Assembly (NCBI GenBank): GCA_946410305.1
Contig: CAMJZV010000001.1
Coordinates: 62,001-126,000 of the forward strand
Length of the DNA: 64,000 bases
Direction: 5' to 3'
Source of the DNA: an uncultured Prevotellaceae bacterium
GTDB lineage: Bacteria > Bacteroidota > Bacteroidia > Bacteroidales > Bacteroidaceae
Part shown: positions 8,909 to 17,711 of the stretch, one piece after another
How the letters are laid out: every line of letters begins with the position of its first letter
How positions within the stretch are numbered: position 1 is the first letter of the stretch
Made by a program: the position numbers and the translations under genes
The notes under the pieces: model-generated
Database searches by the model: none
Told to the model about the DNA's origin: nothing
Seen by the model: the letters and a program-made list of their open reading frames with translations, nothing else

Positions 8909-9895
8909 TCAGTTCTTAATAACCAGACTCATTCCAGGACGCAGGCCCTCAAACTTCTCTACAGGGCGGGCCTTAACCTCAAAGGTCTTCAGGTCGTACT
9001 GACCATTGGCCTTCGTGGCACGCCAAACGGCGTAGGAGCCCTCGTCTTTCAGAGAGTAAACCTTCAGCTGGACATCCTTGTTGAAAGCAGGAACAAAGGC
9101 GGTAAACGTATCACCCACCTTCATGCCAGCCAACTGGTCTTCACGGACACTGAACGTTCCCCACAAATCCTTCATGACGGCAATGGTCATGATAGGCGAG
9201 CCTGTACCTACCAACTCACCCTGCTTGGGGTAGATGTCCGTCACCTCACCCTCCATCTGGGCTATCTGTACGGTCTCGTGGATATAGGAGTTTACCTCCT
9301 GCACGGCACCCTTGGCACGTCCCACCTGGGCAGCAGCAGCGAGTTTATCCTCACGGCGGGCACCATTCACAGCCATATCATACTGACTCTGGGCAGCCTG
9401 CATCTGAGCCTCCATGGCCTTGTACTGGGCATACACCTCGTCGCGCTTCTGTTCACTGACTACACCTTCATCGAAGAGGCGCTGGATACGCTTGTATGAC
9501 TTCTCGGCAATCTCCACACCAGCCTTAGCCTGCTGCAAGACATTGTAGGCCCCACGAATCTGCTCTTCGCGAGCACCGTTTTGTGCTTTCAGTTCAAGAG
9601 CTGAGGCAGCATCCTGTGCGCTCTGGGCCTGTTCCATCTTGGCACGCACCTCTGGAGCATCCAGGATAGCCAGCGTGTCGCCGACCTTTACGAAGTCACC
9701 CTCCTTGACACGTATCTCCAAGATACGGCCAGGCACCTTGCTCGACACGCGATACTCACTGACCTCTACCTGTCCCTGAATAACTTCTTTCTCGCGCGAG
9801 AAGGCAAAGAATCCGATGACACCAACGATGACCACCACTGTGGCAAAACCTATGATAGCCAGCAGGATGTTGTTATGTTGCGTTTTTGCATTCAT
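8909..9895 (-). CDS. HlyD-family periplasmic adaptor (membrane fusion protein)
   Basis: An N-terminal membrane anchor (about residues 10-30) is followed by a lipoyl half-motif (VSSKVPGRILEIRVKEGDFVKVGDTLAIL), a long alpha-helical hairpin rich in Ala, Gln and Glu (about 75-210), the second lipoyl half and a beta-barrel domain. At 328 aa it is of normal length. It would link the ABC-2 permeases to the TolC-like channel encoded 50 bp upstream. The 9896-9945 gap is AT-rich with overlapping TTACG/CGTTA repeats but no clear promoter. Confidence 0.9.
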   Translation of the reverse strand: MNAKTQHNNILLAIIGFATVVVIVGVIGFFAFSREKEVIQGQVEVSEYRVSSKVPGRILEIRVKEGDFVKVGDTLAILDAPEVRAKMEQAQSAQDAASALELKAQNGAREEQIRGAYNVLQQAKAGVEIAEKSYKRIQRLFDEGVVSEQKRDEVYAQYKAMEAQMQAAQSQYDMAVNGARREDKLAAAAQVGRAKGAVQEVNSYIHETVQIAQMEGEVTDIYPKQGELVGTGSPIMTIAVMKDLWGTFSVREDQLAGMKVGDTFTAFVPAFNKDVQLKVYSLKDEGSYAVWRATKANGQYDLKTFEVKARPVEKFEGLRPGMSLVIKN

Positions 9896-9945
9896 TGTTT
9901 ATTTTATTACGATATTACGTTATAACGTTATTACGAATGGATAGT

Positions 9946-11415
9946 TTATCTCAGCGTACCCAGCGACTTCTGCAGGTTCACCTGACTCAGCTGCACATCA
10001 ATTTCAGCATCGATGAGCTGTGACTGTGCCTGTAGCCAGGCTGTCTGTGCCTCCATGACCGTTGTCGACGAGATAACGCCTTCCTGGAAACCCAGATTGG
10101 CTGTTCGCAGGTTCTCCTCAGCCTTCTGCTGACTAACCTTCGCCATTTCCAGCTTCTTGTTAGCCTCGTTGACACGGAAATTGCTCTGGCTGACCTGCAG
10201 CTCCATCTTCTCGCGAGCCTCCTCCAGTTCCAGTGCAGCAATGGTGGTAGCAGCCTTGGCAGCACGTACCTTATAGGCTACGTCTCCCCAGTTCCAGATA
10301 GGCACACGCATCATGACAGCGATATTCCATGCACCGCTGAACTTACGCTGGAAGCCGTTATACACATTGGGATTAGATGCAGAATAGCCACCCACCAACA
10401 GCACCTGTGGCAGATTGCCTGCCTTGAGGAGATTAGTGGTCTGTTGACTGATATCCACTACGTTCTGCAGCATCTTCAGCTCTGGACGGAACTCCAGATA
10501 GTCGCCCTTCTGGAAGTTCTCTGTGAGGGCAACGGCAGCAATCTGCTCTGTCTCTTCGTCAGCCAGCGTCACCTGTTCGTCGACAGGCAGTCCGCAGAGC
10601 TGACACAGCAACATCTTCGACAGTGTCAGTCCGTCGTTGACCTTCATGACAGCCATCTCGGCCTCGTTGACCTTCACGCTGACGCTCAAGCCCTCAGAAC
10701 GGGTAGCGACACCCTCGCGAATCATCTTCTGCACATCGCCATCCAGCTTCTTCACCAGGTCGAGGAATCCCTCAGCCAGCTTCTGCTTATGGCGCAGCGA
10801 TACCACCTGCCAATAGGCCTGGTCTATCTGGTAGAGTGTCTCCTGACGACGAGCATCGGCAGAGTTGGCAGCCAAATCCTCGCCAATGTCTGCTATCTTG
10901 TTCAAGGCCACGATGGCACCACCCATAAAGATAGGTTGTGTCACAAGGATGGCCCCACCAAACATGTGGCGGGTATCGGTATGCAACTCATCGACGATAC
11001 CTTGACCAATCTGGTTCAGCGTACCTGCCATACCATTCATCATGGATGTCACAGGAGCCGTACCACCAAACAGAGCGCTCAGCACGGGCATAGCCGAAGC
11101 CAGTCCTGTCTGCAGCTGATTGACGCTGTTGGTACCCAGGTCCGACAGGGTCTCCTTGCTTTCGTCGCTAAGAATGGAGATCTCCTTGCTGGTATACAGG
11201 TAACCACCTGCAGCAGACACATGTGGCAGATACTTTGTGCGCGCCGACTTGCGGATGTTCTTAGCGACCTCCTGCTTGACACGCTGCACGCTCATCTGCT
11301 TGTTGTTGCGCAGTGCCATGGCCCTACAACTGTCAAGGCTCAAAACGCGCTGAGCCTCGACAGGATGTATGCCAAAAGCCAATAGCCAAAAGCTAATAGC
11401 TAATACCTTATTCAT
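9946..11415 (-). CDS. TolC-family outer membrane channel
   Basis: This 489-aa protein has a signal peptide (MNKVLAISFWLLAFGIHPVEA) and two outer-membrane-efflux repeats with long helical stretches, as in TolC/OprM-type channels. It starts directly after the stop of the coiled-coil gene (ATG at 11415, stop at 11416-11418) and is followed by the adaptor and permeases. It is the outer membrane exit of the predicted export complex. Confidence 0.9.
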   Translation of the reverse strand: MNKVLAISFWLLAFGIHPVEAQRVLSLDSCRAMALRNNKQMSVQRVKQEVAKNIRKSARTKYLPHVSAAGGYLYTSKEISILSDESKETLSDLGTNSVNQLQTGLASAMPVLSALFGGTAPVTSMMNGMAGTLNQIGQGIVDELHTDTRHMFGGAILVTQPIFMGGAIVALNKIADIGEDLAANSADARRQETLYQIDQAYWQVVSLRHKQKLAEGFLDLVKKLDGDVQKMIREGVATRSEGLSVSVKVNEAEMAVMKVNDGLTLSKMLLCQLCGLPVDEQVTLADEETEQIAAVALTENFQKGDYLEFRPELKMLQNVVDISQQTTNLLKAGNLPQVLLVGGYSASNPNVYNGFQRKFSGAWNIAVMMRVPIWNWGDVAYKVRAAKAATTIAALELEEAREKMELQVSQSNFRVNEANKKLEMAKVSQQKAEENLRTANLGFQEGVISSTTVMEAQTAWLQAQSQLIDAEIDVQLSQVNLQKSLGTLR

Positions 11416-12294
11416 TTATTTCTCGAACGTGAAGTTTCTTGAGCCAATCATATTACCGTCGGCAAAGATGCTGACGTTATAAGAGCCACCCGGCAGGGTC
11501 TCGTTGACGGTCCATGTAGCTGTTATCGAAGTCTCTTCACCGCTATAGTCGATAGTTCGCTTCATGGTATAAGCCAGCTGACGGTTCTCATAAGTGAACG
11601 AACCACCACCATTGAGTACCTCACCCATAGGATTGGTCACACGGATAAATATTTCACGGGTACCATTGGCAGCCGTTACGTTGCGGGCAATATTGAAAGC
11701 CACCTGCAAGCTACGTGCCTTCTTCATCGTCTTGTTGTTCTTACCCCTCTTATTCAATGGCATCAGCGAGATATTGGTAGCATTCAGCTGTGAGGCGATA
11801 GCCACCTTCTCTGACAGCGTCATGTTGCTTGATGCCAGCGCCATGTTCTGCTGGTTGGTATATTCCAACTCAGAGCGTACACGGTTGTTCTCGTCCATCA
11901 GCTCAGCATTCAACTGGTTCAGCGAGTCAATCTGGAGCACATAGCTGCGCAGCACGGCACGAACGGTAGCCAGCTCTTTCTTCAGACGGGTAATCTCTGC
12001 TGCGTCGTTAGCTTTGGTCTGACGCAGCTCTTCCAGCAGCTGCTTGGTGCGCTCCTGCTCACGAGTCAGCTGATTGATGATAGAGTCGTTGTTGATACGC
12101 GTCTTCATCTCGCTGTACTGGTCAGCAAACTGCTGATACTCATTTTCCATCTCTTGTTTCTCAAGAACAGCCAATTCCTGCATGTCCTTGTTAACCTGCT
12201 TCTCCTGATTGAGGTTATAAGCAAGATATGCCACACCTGCAATCAACAATACGATGACAGCCACTAAGGGCAGTACAATTTTCTTATTATTCAT
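11416..12294 (-). CDS. Membrane-anchored coiled-coil protein, unknown function
   Basis: The 292-aa product begins MNNKKIVLPLVAVIVLLIAG, an uncleaved anchor or signal. About 140 residues of heptad-like coiled coil follow (roughly 30-165), then a beta-rich C-terminal domain of about 110 residues. I choose the ATG at 12294 because upstream in-frame codons lie beyond the predicted promoter. Its position as first gene of the export operon suggests an envelope scaffold or partner of the pump. I do not recognise a characterised family. Confidence 0.7.
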   Translation of the reverse strand: MNNKKIVLPLVAVIVLLIAGVAYLAYNLNQEKQVNKDMQELAVLEKQEMENEYQQFADQYSEMKTRINNDSIINQLTREQERTKQLLEELRQTKANDAAEITRLKKELATVRAVLRSYVLQIDSLNQLNAELMDENNRVRSELEYTNQQNMALASSNMTLSEKVAIASQLNATNISLMPLNKRGKNNKTMKKARSLQVAFNIARNVTAANGTREIFIRVTNPMGEVLNGGGSFTYENRQLAYTMKRTIDYSGEETSITATWTVNETLPGGSYNVSIFADGNMIGSRNFTFEK

Positions 12295-12330
12295 AGTTTT
12301 AAATGATAATTTGTTTTCGAAAACACGCTG

Positions 12331-12361
12331 CAAAGATAAACTTTTTCTACGAAATACCAAA
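12331..12361 (-). promoter_or_regulatory. Promoter of the TolC-HlyD-ABC operon
   Basis: On the minus strand, TTTG (12358-12361), a 19-bp spacer and TATCTTTG (12331-12338) match the Bacteroidota consensus. The ATG at 12294 lies about 37 bp downstream. It is back to back with the cyd promoter. Confidence 0.8.
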
Positions 12362-12367
12362 GAAAAA

Positions 12368-12398
12368 TTTGTAGTTTTGAAAATATTTACTATATTTG
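12368..12398 (+). promoter_or_regulatory. Promoter of DUF4492-cydAB
   Basis: TTTG (12368-12371), a 19-bp spacer and TATATTTG (12391-12398) match the consensus. The DUF4492 ATG at 12431 is 33 bp downstream. Only 6 bp separate it from the divergent promoter, so the two may influence each other. Confidence 0.8.
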
Positions 12399-12430
12399 CA
12401 ACATTATTAACGCTAAAAAAGAGTTTACCT

Positions 12431-12646
12431 ATGGCTCGAAATGGATGGTTATATAGGGTTTACGACCTCTACAGAGACGGCTTCCGTCAGATGACGCTGG
12501 GGCGAACACTGTGGGCTATCATCCTGATTAAGCTGTTCATTATTTTTGCCATCCTGAAGGTATTCTTCTTTCCAAACTATATCAGCACCCATGCCGAAGA
12601 GGGCAAGGAGTCTGAGTTTGTCGCTACCAAAATCCTAAAACAATAG
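12431..12646 (+). CDS. DUF4492 small membrane protein
   Basis: This 71-aa protein (YRVYDLYRDGFRQMTLGRTLW, then one hydrophobic helix, AIILIKLFIIFAILKVFFF) matches the DUF4492 family, which regularly precedes cydAB in Bacteroidota. The start at 12431 is chosen because the open frame further upstream crosses the promoter. It probably acts as an accessory of cytochrome bd assembly or stability, by analogy with other small Cyd-associated peptides; that role is inference. Confidence 0.85.
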   Translation: MARNGWLYRVYDLYRDGFRQMTLGRTLWAIILIKLFIIFAILKVFFFPNYISTHAEEGKESEFVATKILKQ

Positions 12647-12651
12647 ATGCT

Positions 12652-14232
12652 ATGAACAACTTATTTATGACCATTGACTGCGGGTCCATCGACTGGGCCA
12701 GAGCGCAATTCGCACTGACAGCCATCTATCACTGGCTCTTCGTGCCTCTGACGCTGGGACTCGCTGTAGTGATGGGCATCGTCGAGACTTGTTGGTACCG
12801 CACTCGCGATACTTTCTGGCGTGATGCTGCCCAATTCTGGCAACGTCTCTTCGGCATCAACTTCGCCATGGGTGTTGCTACAGGTATTATTCTTGAGTTT
12901 GAGTTTGGCACCAACTGGTCCAACTACTCCTGGTTTGTGGGCGACATCTTCGGCGCGCCACTGGCCATTGAGGGCATCGTGGCCTTCTTCATGGAGTCTA
13001 CTTTTGTGGCTGTCATGTACTTCGGATGGAAGAAGGTGTCGCCTGGCTTCCATCTCGCCTCGACATGGCTGACAGGCCTTGGCGCCACCATCTCTGCCTG
13101 GTGGATTCTCGTGGCCAACGCGTGGATGCAGTATCCCGTGGGCTGTGCCTTCAACCCTGACACCATGCGCAACGAGATGGTCAGCTTCCTCGACGTGGCA
13201 CTGTCGCCCTTTGCCATCGACAAGTTCTGTCACACCGTTATCTCCGCCTGGATCATCGGTGCTATCTTCGTCGTTGCCGTCTCGTGCTGGTACCTGATGA
13301 AGAATCGCGAGATCCGTCTGGCCAAGGAGAGCATCAAGATTGCTGCCATCGTGGGTCTCATCGCCTCGCTGGGCGCAGGCATGACGGGCCATAAGTCGGC
13401 ACAGAGCGTGGCTGAGGTACAGCCCATGAAGCTCGCTGCCATGGAGGCCTTGTATGATGGTGGCTACGACCAGGGACTGACGCTGGTTCCTGGCATCGAG
13501 ATGCCCTACATGCTGTCGTTTATGGCCACCAACGACTTCCACGCCTTCGTGCCTGGCATTGACGACATCCTCAACGGCTACACTAGGGCTGATGGTACCG
13601 AGGAGCCTTCTGTCAACGAGAAGATAGCACGTGGCAAACTGGCCATTCAAGCCCTTGCCGACTACCGCAAGTCTAAGGCTGCAGGTGCTCCCGACGCCGT
13701 TCTTACGCAGCAACTGGAGACGCTTAACGAGAACATGCCTTACTTCGGCTATGGCTATGTCAAGGACAAGAAAGACATCGTGCCACCCGTCTGGGTCAAC
13801 TTCTGGGCTTTCCGTATCATGGTGGGCGCAGGGTGTCTGTTCATTCTCTACTTCCTGCTGCTGGCCATCCTGTCGTTTAAGATACCTTATCTGTCTATCA
13901 TCACGCGTCGCCTGCTGGCTACCGTTGGCATCCTGCCCGAGACCCAGGCCGACAGCCACGACATTGCCGGACTGCCTGCCTGGCACTATTGGCTAGCCAT
14001 CCTCTTGGTACCCCTGGCCTATATCGCCTCAGAGAGCGGCTGGCTGGTAGCAGAGTTCGGTCGTCAGCCTTGGACCATTCAGGACATGCTGCCCACATGG
14101 GTGGGTGTCAGCGACATCGAGAGCTGTTCGGTGGCACTGACCTTCTTCCTCTTCCTGTTCCTCTTCACCCTGATGCTCTGCGTGGAGATAAATATCATGC
14201 TTAAACAAATCAAGAAAGGACCCAAATCATGA
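12652..14232 (+). CDS. cydA: Cytochrome bd quinol oxidase subunit I
   Basis: This 526-aa polytopic protein has the N-terminal block AIYHWLFVPLTLGLAVVMGI, whose His corresponds to a haem ligand, the GIILEFEFGTNWSNYSWFVGDIFGAPLAIEG-type core (only its features cited), and a long periplasmic Q-loop region (about residues 250-370). It is the catalytic subunit of the oxygen-scavenging terminal quinol oxidase and lets an anaerobe tolerate or respire traces of O2. It overlaps cydB by 4 bp (ATGA). Confidence 0.95.
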   Translation: MNNLFMTIDCGSIDWARAQFALTAIYHWLFVPLTLGLAVVMGIVETCWYRTRDTFWRDAAQFWQRLFGINFAMGVATGIILEFEFGTNWSNYSWFVGDIFGAPLAIEGIVAFFMESTFVAVMYFGWKKVSPGFHLASTWLTGLGATISAWWILVANAWMQYPVGCAFNPDTMRNEMVSFLDVALSPFAIDKFCHTVISAWIIGAIFVVAVSCWYLMKNREIRLAKESIKIAAIVGLIASLGAGMTGHKSAQSVAEVQPMKLAAMEALYDGGYDQGLTLVPGIEMPYMLSFMATNDFHAFVPGIDDILNGYTRADGTEEPSVNEKIARGKLAIQALADYRKSKAAGAPDAVLTQQLETLNENMPYFGYGYVKDKKDIVPPVWVNFWAFRIMVGAGCLFILYFLLLAILSFKIPYLSIITRRLLATVGILPETQADSHDIAGLPAWHYWLAILLVPLAYIASESGWLVAEFGRQPWTIQDMLPTWVGVSDIESCSVALTFFLFLFLFTLMLCVEINIMLKQIKKGPKS

Positions 14233-15383
14233 CATACGATTTCTTGCAACACTACTGGTGCTTCCTGGTATCCCTGCTGGGAGCCCTGTTGGTATTCCTG
14301 CTGTTCGTGCAAGGTGCCAACTCCATGGTACGCTCGTTAGGATATACCGAGGAAGGTCGTCGACTCATCATCAACTCCACAGGTCGTAAGTGGGAACTGA
14401 CGTTCACCACGCTAGTCACCTTCGGAGGCGCCTTCTTTGCCTCCTTCCCCCTCTTCTACTCTACCAGCTTCGGCGGAGCCTACTGGCTGTGGATGGCCAT
14501 CCTGTTCACCTTCGTCCTGCAGGCTGTCAGCTACGAGTTCCAGAACAAGCTGGGCAACATCCTAGGTGCCAAGACCTTCCAGTGGTTCCTCATCATCAAT
14601 GGTCTCGTAGGTCCCCTACTCCTGGGCGGAGCCGTTGCCACCTTCTTCGAGGGCTCCAACTTCATTGTCTCTAAGAGTTCTATGCTTTCTCCCCTCCTTT
14701 TGGAGGGGTCGGGGGAGGCTATCTCCCACTGGGCCAACGCCTCCCACGGCCTCGACGCCCTGCTCAACCCCTGGGTACTCGTCTTCGGACTGGCTGTGAT
14801 GTTCCTGGCACGTGTGCTGGGCACCCTTTATATTATTAATAATGTGAACGACGAAGACATCCGCAGTCGCGCCAGCGTACGCCTCATCGGTGCCGCCGTG
14901 CCTTTCCTCATCCTCTTCGTCGCCTACCTCGTCCACCTGCTCTTGAAGGACGGCTATGCCTACAACGACGAGGGCCTCATCTTCATGGAGCCCTACAAGT
15001 ACCTCCACAACTTCATCGACATGTGGTACCTCACCATCGTACTCCTCGTGGGTGTAGTGCTGGTACTCTTCGCCATCGGCAAGACCATCGTCTCCAAGGA
15101 CTACATCCAGGGCATCTGGCCTGCAGGCATTGGCGTCGTACTCGTCGTGCTGCCCCTGCTGCTCATGTCAGCATGGAACCACACCGCCTACTACCCCTCT
15201 ACCGCCGACCTGCAGTCGTCACTGACCCTTGCCAACTCGTGCAGCAGTGAGTTCACCCTGCGCACCATGTTCTACGTCAGCCTGCTCATACCCTTCGTGC
15301 TGGCCTACATCGCCTACGCCTGGTATGCCCTCGACAAGAAGAAGCTCGACAAGGAGGAGATTGCCGACGGCCACGCGTATTGA
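14229..15383 (+). CDS. cydB: Cytochrome bd quinol oxidase subunit II
   Basis: This 384-aa membrane protein is translationally coupled to cydA. It contains the conserved DALLNPWVLVFGLAVMFLARVLG region and ends IAYAWYALDKKKLDKEEIADGHAY. Residues around 150-165 are encoded by a palindromic sequence (14683-14720) that resembles an element also present inside the island primase gene. The encoded segment (MLSPLLLEGSGE) looks like an in-frame insertion or replacement in a loop. A copy of the gene's last 37 bp with four changes occurs at 17892-17928. Confidence 0.93.
   Translation: MTYDFLQHYWCFLVSLLGALLVFLLFVQGANSMVRSLGYTEEGRRLIINSTGRKWELTFTTLVTFGGAFFASFPLFYSTSFGGAYWLWMAILFTFVLQAVSYEFQNKLGNILGAKTFQWFLIINGLVGPLLLGGAVATFFEGSNFIVSKSSMLSPLLLEGSGEAISHWANASHGLDALLNPWVLVFGLAVMFLARVLGTLYIINNVNDEDIRSRASVRLIGAAVPFLILFVAYLVHLLLKDGYAYNDEGLIFMEPYKYLHNFIDMWYLTIVLLVGVVLVLFAIGKTIVSKDYIQGIWPAGIGVVLVVLPLLLMSAWNHTAYYPSTADLQSSLTLANSCSSEFTLRTMFYVSLLIPFVLAYIAYAWYALDKKKLDKEEIADGHAY
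14683..14720 (+). repeat. Palindromic element inside cydB
   Basis: CCCCTCC (14691-14697), TTTT, GGAGGGG (14702-14708), then TCGGGGGAGGCT. The same order of parts (C-rich arm, short loop, G-rich arm, then CGGGGGGAGAGGCT) appears at 21041-21076 inside the primase gene, in the same orientation relative to coding sense. The reading frame stays open through it. Confidence 0.65.
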
Positions 15384-15428
15384 GCCTCTACACTATCCGC
15401 CTGAAGCGCAAGAAATGAGGCACAACAC

Positions 15429-15480
15429 AGAAACATCACAGCGGGAGGACATTTATCTGTCTTCCCGCTGTGATGTTTCT
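15429..15480. terminator. Strong terminator between convergent cydB and the 15.5-kb gene
   Basis: Twenty-two-base arms (15429-15450 and 15459-15480) pair with one mismatch around an 8-nt loop. It lies between two converging genes and can serve both strands. Confidence 0.85.
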
Positions 15481-15492
15481 CCCCTACTCCGC

Positions 15493-15837
15493 TTAGAGAT
15501 TCCTGTTGTGAAGTGTTGCAAAGAGGATGCGCATATAGGTGTGGAACTGTTCGGGGTTAAGCACCTGTCGCATCTGCTCAGCATCCTTTCTTACTGTCTG
15601 GTGGATGCCATGTCTCAGCTGGCGACCCTTCAGTGTTGACAATGACTTCATCTCGTTGCTGAAGTTGTCTTGGATTTCCTCTACAGCGTCCATCTGCTGC
15701 TCGTCGAGGTTGAGCGTAACGGAAAGACGATAGATGTCACAACTCATGTCAAAGCGTCTGTCTGCACTACTTTTTGCAAAACTCATTGTTACTGCCATCA
15801 GGGCTACCAGTGTTAAAGCGATCTTTTTCATAATCAT
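15493..15837 (-). CDS. Small secreted helical protein, unknown function
   Basis: The product is about 112-114 aa (ATG at 15837 or, more likely, 15831: MKKIALTLVALMAVTMSFA), with a clear Sec signal peptide and a mature region of about 90 residues rich in Gln, Glu, Met and Leu that looks all-helical. It includes LNLDEQQMDAVEEIQ. The pattern recalls small periplasmic Spy/DUF4890-like proteins, but I cannot assign it. It converges on cydB. The 15838-15989 stretch upstream holds two direct copies of CGAACCCTCC 21 bp apart (15946 and 15967) and no clear promoter. Confidence 0.65.
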   Translation of the reverse strand: MIMKKIALTLVALMAVTMSFAKSSADRRFDMSCDIYRLSVTLNLDEQQMDAVEEIQDNFSNEMKSLSTLKGRQLRHGIHQTVRKDAEQMRQVLNPEQFHTYMRILFATLHNRNL

Positions 15838-15989
15838 TTCTTTTTTAAGTTATACTTTTTTTATTTGTTGTTTCTAATGTTCTGATTTCTACTACTTTGA
15901 CGCCATCAGCAACCAGACGTTTAACCGCCTAGAGCGCACTATCAACGAACCCTCCGTTTCGTTCAGCGAACCCTCCATTATCATCAACA

Positions 15990-16036
15990 AAAAAAGAGCT
16001 CAAAGGTTCTTGAAGAATGAACCTCCGAGCTCCATT
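15990..16036 (-). terminator. Terminator downstream of the 25-codon ORF
   Basis: GAGCTC-3-GGTTC (15996-16009) pairs with GAACC-3-GAGCTC (16019-16032). On the minus strand the hairpin is followed by seven T residues, so it is a good terminator for the short minus-strand transcript starting near 16170. Confidence 0.75.
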
Positions 16037-16055
16037 TTCTTATCATATCATTAAG

Positions 16056-16133
16056 TTAAGCACTTTGTACCACTGTCATGACAGAAGCTATCATCACAAG
16101 GATAATCAAGAAGGCGATTTTTTTCTGGTTCAT
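16056..16133 (-). CDS. Predicted 25-aa hydrophobic peptide
   Basis: The ORF begins MNQKKIAFLI and ends VVQSA. After four polar or basic residues the rest is one hydrophobic segment, as in a single-pass small membrane protein or an orphan signal peptide. A -7 box TATATTTG on the minus strand (16178-16185) lies about 45 bp upstream, and a T-tailed terminator follows 20 bp after the stop. Promoter, short ORF and terminator form a complete miniature unit. No family is recognised. It is divergent from the GH8 gene. Confidence 0.5.
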   Translation of the reverse strand: MNQKKIAFLIILVMIASVMTVVQSA

Positions 16134-16177
16134 AGGGCAAAATGGTTGTTAGTTGAAAAAGAGATTATCTACAGGTG

Positions 16178-16185
16178 CAAATATA
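16178..16185 (-). promoter_or_regulatory. -7 box for the 25-codon ORF
   Basis: TATATTTG on the minus strand, followed by C as in the common TTTGC variant. No TTTG is seen at the -33 position. Confidence 0.5.
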
Positions 16186-16236
16186 GCAAAAAAAATAGGA
16201 AATAGCCATCACTTTGCAGGAAGATTTAAAAGATTT

Positions 16237-16267
16237 TATGTTTTCTGAGAACTTTTTCTTATCTTTG
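16237..16267 (+). promoter_or_regulatory. Predicted promoter of the GH8 gene
   Basis: TATCTTTG at 16260-16267 with a weak -33 element (TATG at 16237-16240) 19 bp upstream. The GH8 ATG is about 70 bp downstream. Confidence 0.6.
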
Positions 16268-16338
16268 CACCCAGAAAGACGAAAAGACGCATATTCATAT
16301 ATAAAAATAACGGATTTAACTAACTAACTTATCAACAG

Positions 16339-17706
16339 ATGATGAAGAATTTGAAAGGACTATTCTTATCTATCGTCCTGCTGGTGTCAGTCATGGCATC
16401 GGCACAGGAAAGCCAGGGGGCTTTCGTCACAGGCAAGTACCGTAACGTATTTGTGGAGCTGGGCTACCAGCCTGCAGCTGTAGAAGCCAAGTTGAAGGAG
16501 GTCTTCAACGACGTATTCCGTGGCCCTAACAAGGTGTATTTCGAGGTGGGCGACACAATGGGCTACGTCAGCGACATCAAGAACCACGACGCCCGCACCG
16601 AGGGTATGTCGTATGGTCTGATGGTGGCCGTACAGTTTGGCGAGAAGGACATCTTCGACCGTCTGTGGCGCTGGACTAAGAAATATATGCAGCACCAGAG
16701 TGGCATCCGCGAGGGCTACTTTGCCTGGAGCTGCAAGACCGACGGCACCCACTATAGCGATGGTGCTGCCAGCGATGGCGAGCTGTACTTCATCACCGCC
16801 CTGATCTTTGCCTCCAACCGTTGGGGCAACGATACGGGCATCAACTACAAGGCCGAGGCACAGCGCATTCTGAACTGCATACAACCTAAGGAGTACACCC
16901 CAGAGCCTCGTCAGGGCTTTGGTGGTTTTGGTGGTTTCGCCCCACAGCAGCAAGGGCCGCAGAAGATGTACCTCATAGACCCTGAGACCAAACTCATCAC
17001 CTTTACCCCCGATGGCTTCGGCCAGCGCTTCACCGACCCCAGCTACCATATCCCTGCCTTCTACGAGGTGTGGGCCAAGTGGGGCGACGACGGACGTAGC
17101 GACCACTGGTACGAGTGTGCCAAGAAGAGCCGCGAGTTCCTGCACAAGTGCATCAACGAGAAGACGGGCTTGAACGGCGACCAGTGCCAGTTCGACGGCA
17201 GCGAGATGCAGATGCCCCGCTTCCCTGGCATGTCCCAGCGTCCTCAGGGTGAGGCTCCCCGTAGAAACGGCAACAACAACTTCCGCTACGACTCGTGGCG
17301 CGTGCCTATGAACATCGCTATGGACTACGAGTGGAGCTGTGCCGATGGCGAGTGGCAGCGCCAGTATGGCGAGAAGATACAGAACTTCTTCTACAGCCAG
17401 GGCATCGACACCTTCGTCGACCAGTACCGTCCTGACGGCACCCTACCCGAGGACAACGAGATACTGCAGGCTGGTGGATTCCGCAAGCTGCGCCACAGCA
17501 TTGGTCTCGTTGCCACTACGGCAGCAGCCTCAGTGATGTGTCAGCACGAGAAGAAGAAAGAGTTTGTCGACGCCCTGTGGAATGCCAAGCACGAGCCCTT
17601 CGACGACGGCTATTTCGATGCCTACTACGATGGCTTGCTGCGCCTCTTTGCCTTCATGCACCTCAGTGGCCACTACCGCGTCATCACCCCCAGTGCCACG
17701 CATTGA
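16339..17706 (+). CDS. GH8 glycoside hydrolase, possibly reducing-end xylose-releasing exo-oligoxylanase
   Basis: A signal peptide (MMKNLKGLFLSIVLLVSVMASA) precedes a full GH8 domain. Key blocks are HDARTEGMSYGLMVA, with the catalytic acid Glu, AASDGELYFITALIFA, and YDSWRVPMNIAMDY, with the predicted base Asp. Length (455 aa) and motifs resemble the Rex-type enzymes that remove xylose from the reducing end of xylo-oligosaccharides, but other GH8 activities (xylanase, glucanase, chitosanase) cannot be excluded. A Gly/Phe-rich loop (RQGFGGFGGFAPQQQ) is unusual. It lies outside the regulon described for the 43-60 kb locus. Confidence 0.85.
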   Translation: MMKNLKGLFLSIVLLVSVMASAQESQGAFVTGKYRNVFVELGYQPAAVEAKLKEVFNDVFRGPNKVYFEVGDTMGYVSDIKNHDARTEGMSYGLMVAVQFGEKDIFDRLWRWTKKYMQHQSGIREGYFAWSCKTDGTHYSDGAASDGELYFITALIFASNRWGNDTGINYKAEAQRILNCIQPKEYTPEPRQGFGGFGGFAPQQQGPQKMYLIDPETKLITFTPDGFGQRFTDPSYHIPAFYEVWAKWGDDGRSDHWYECAKKSREFLHKCINEKTGLNGDQCQFDGSEMQMPRFPGMSQRPQGEAPRRNGNNNFRYDSWRVPMNIAMDYEWSCADGEWQRQYGEKIQNFFYSQGIDTFVDQYRPDGTLPEDNEILQAGGFRKLRHSIGLVATTAAASVMCQHEKKKEFVDALWNAKHEPFDDGYFDAYYDGLLRLFAFMHLSGHYRVITPSATH

Positions 17707-17711
17707 CGCTG

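Noticed and set aside
12661..13986. 441-codon open frame on the minus strand across cydA
   Set aside because: It is antisense to the clearly conserved cydA and has no family features; it results from codon bias on the coding strand.
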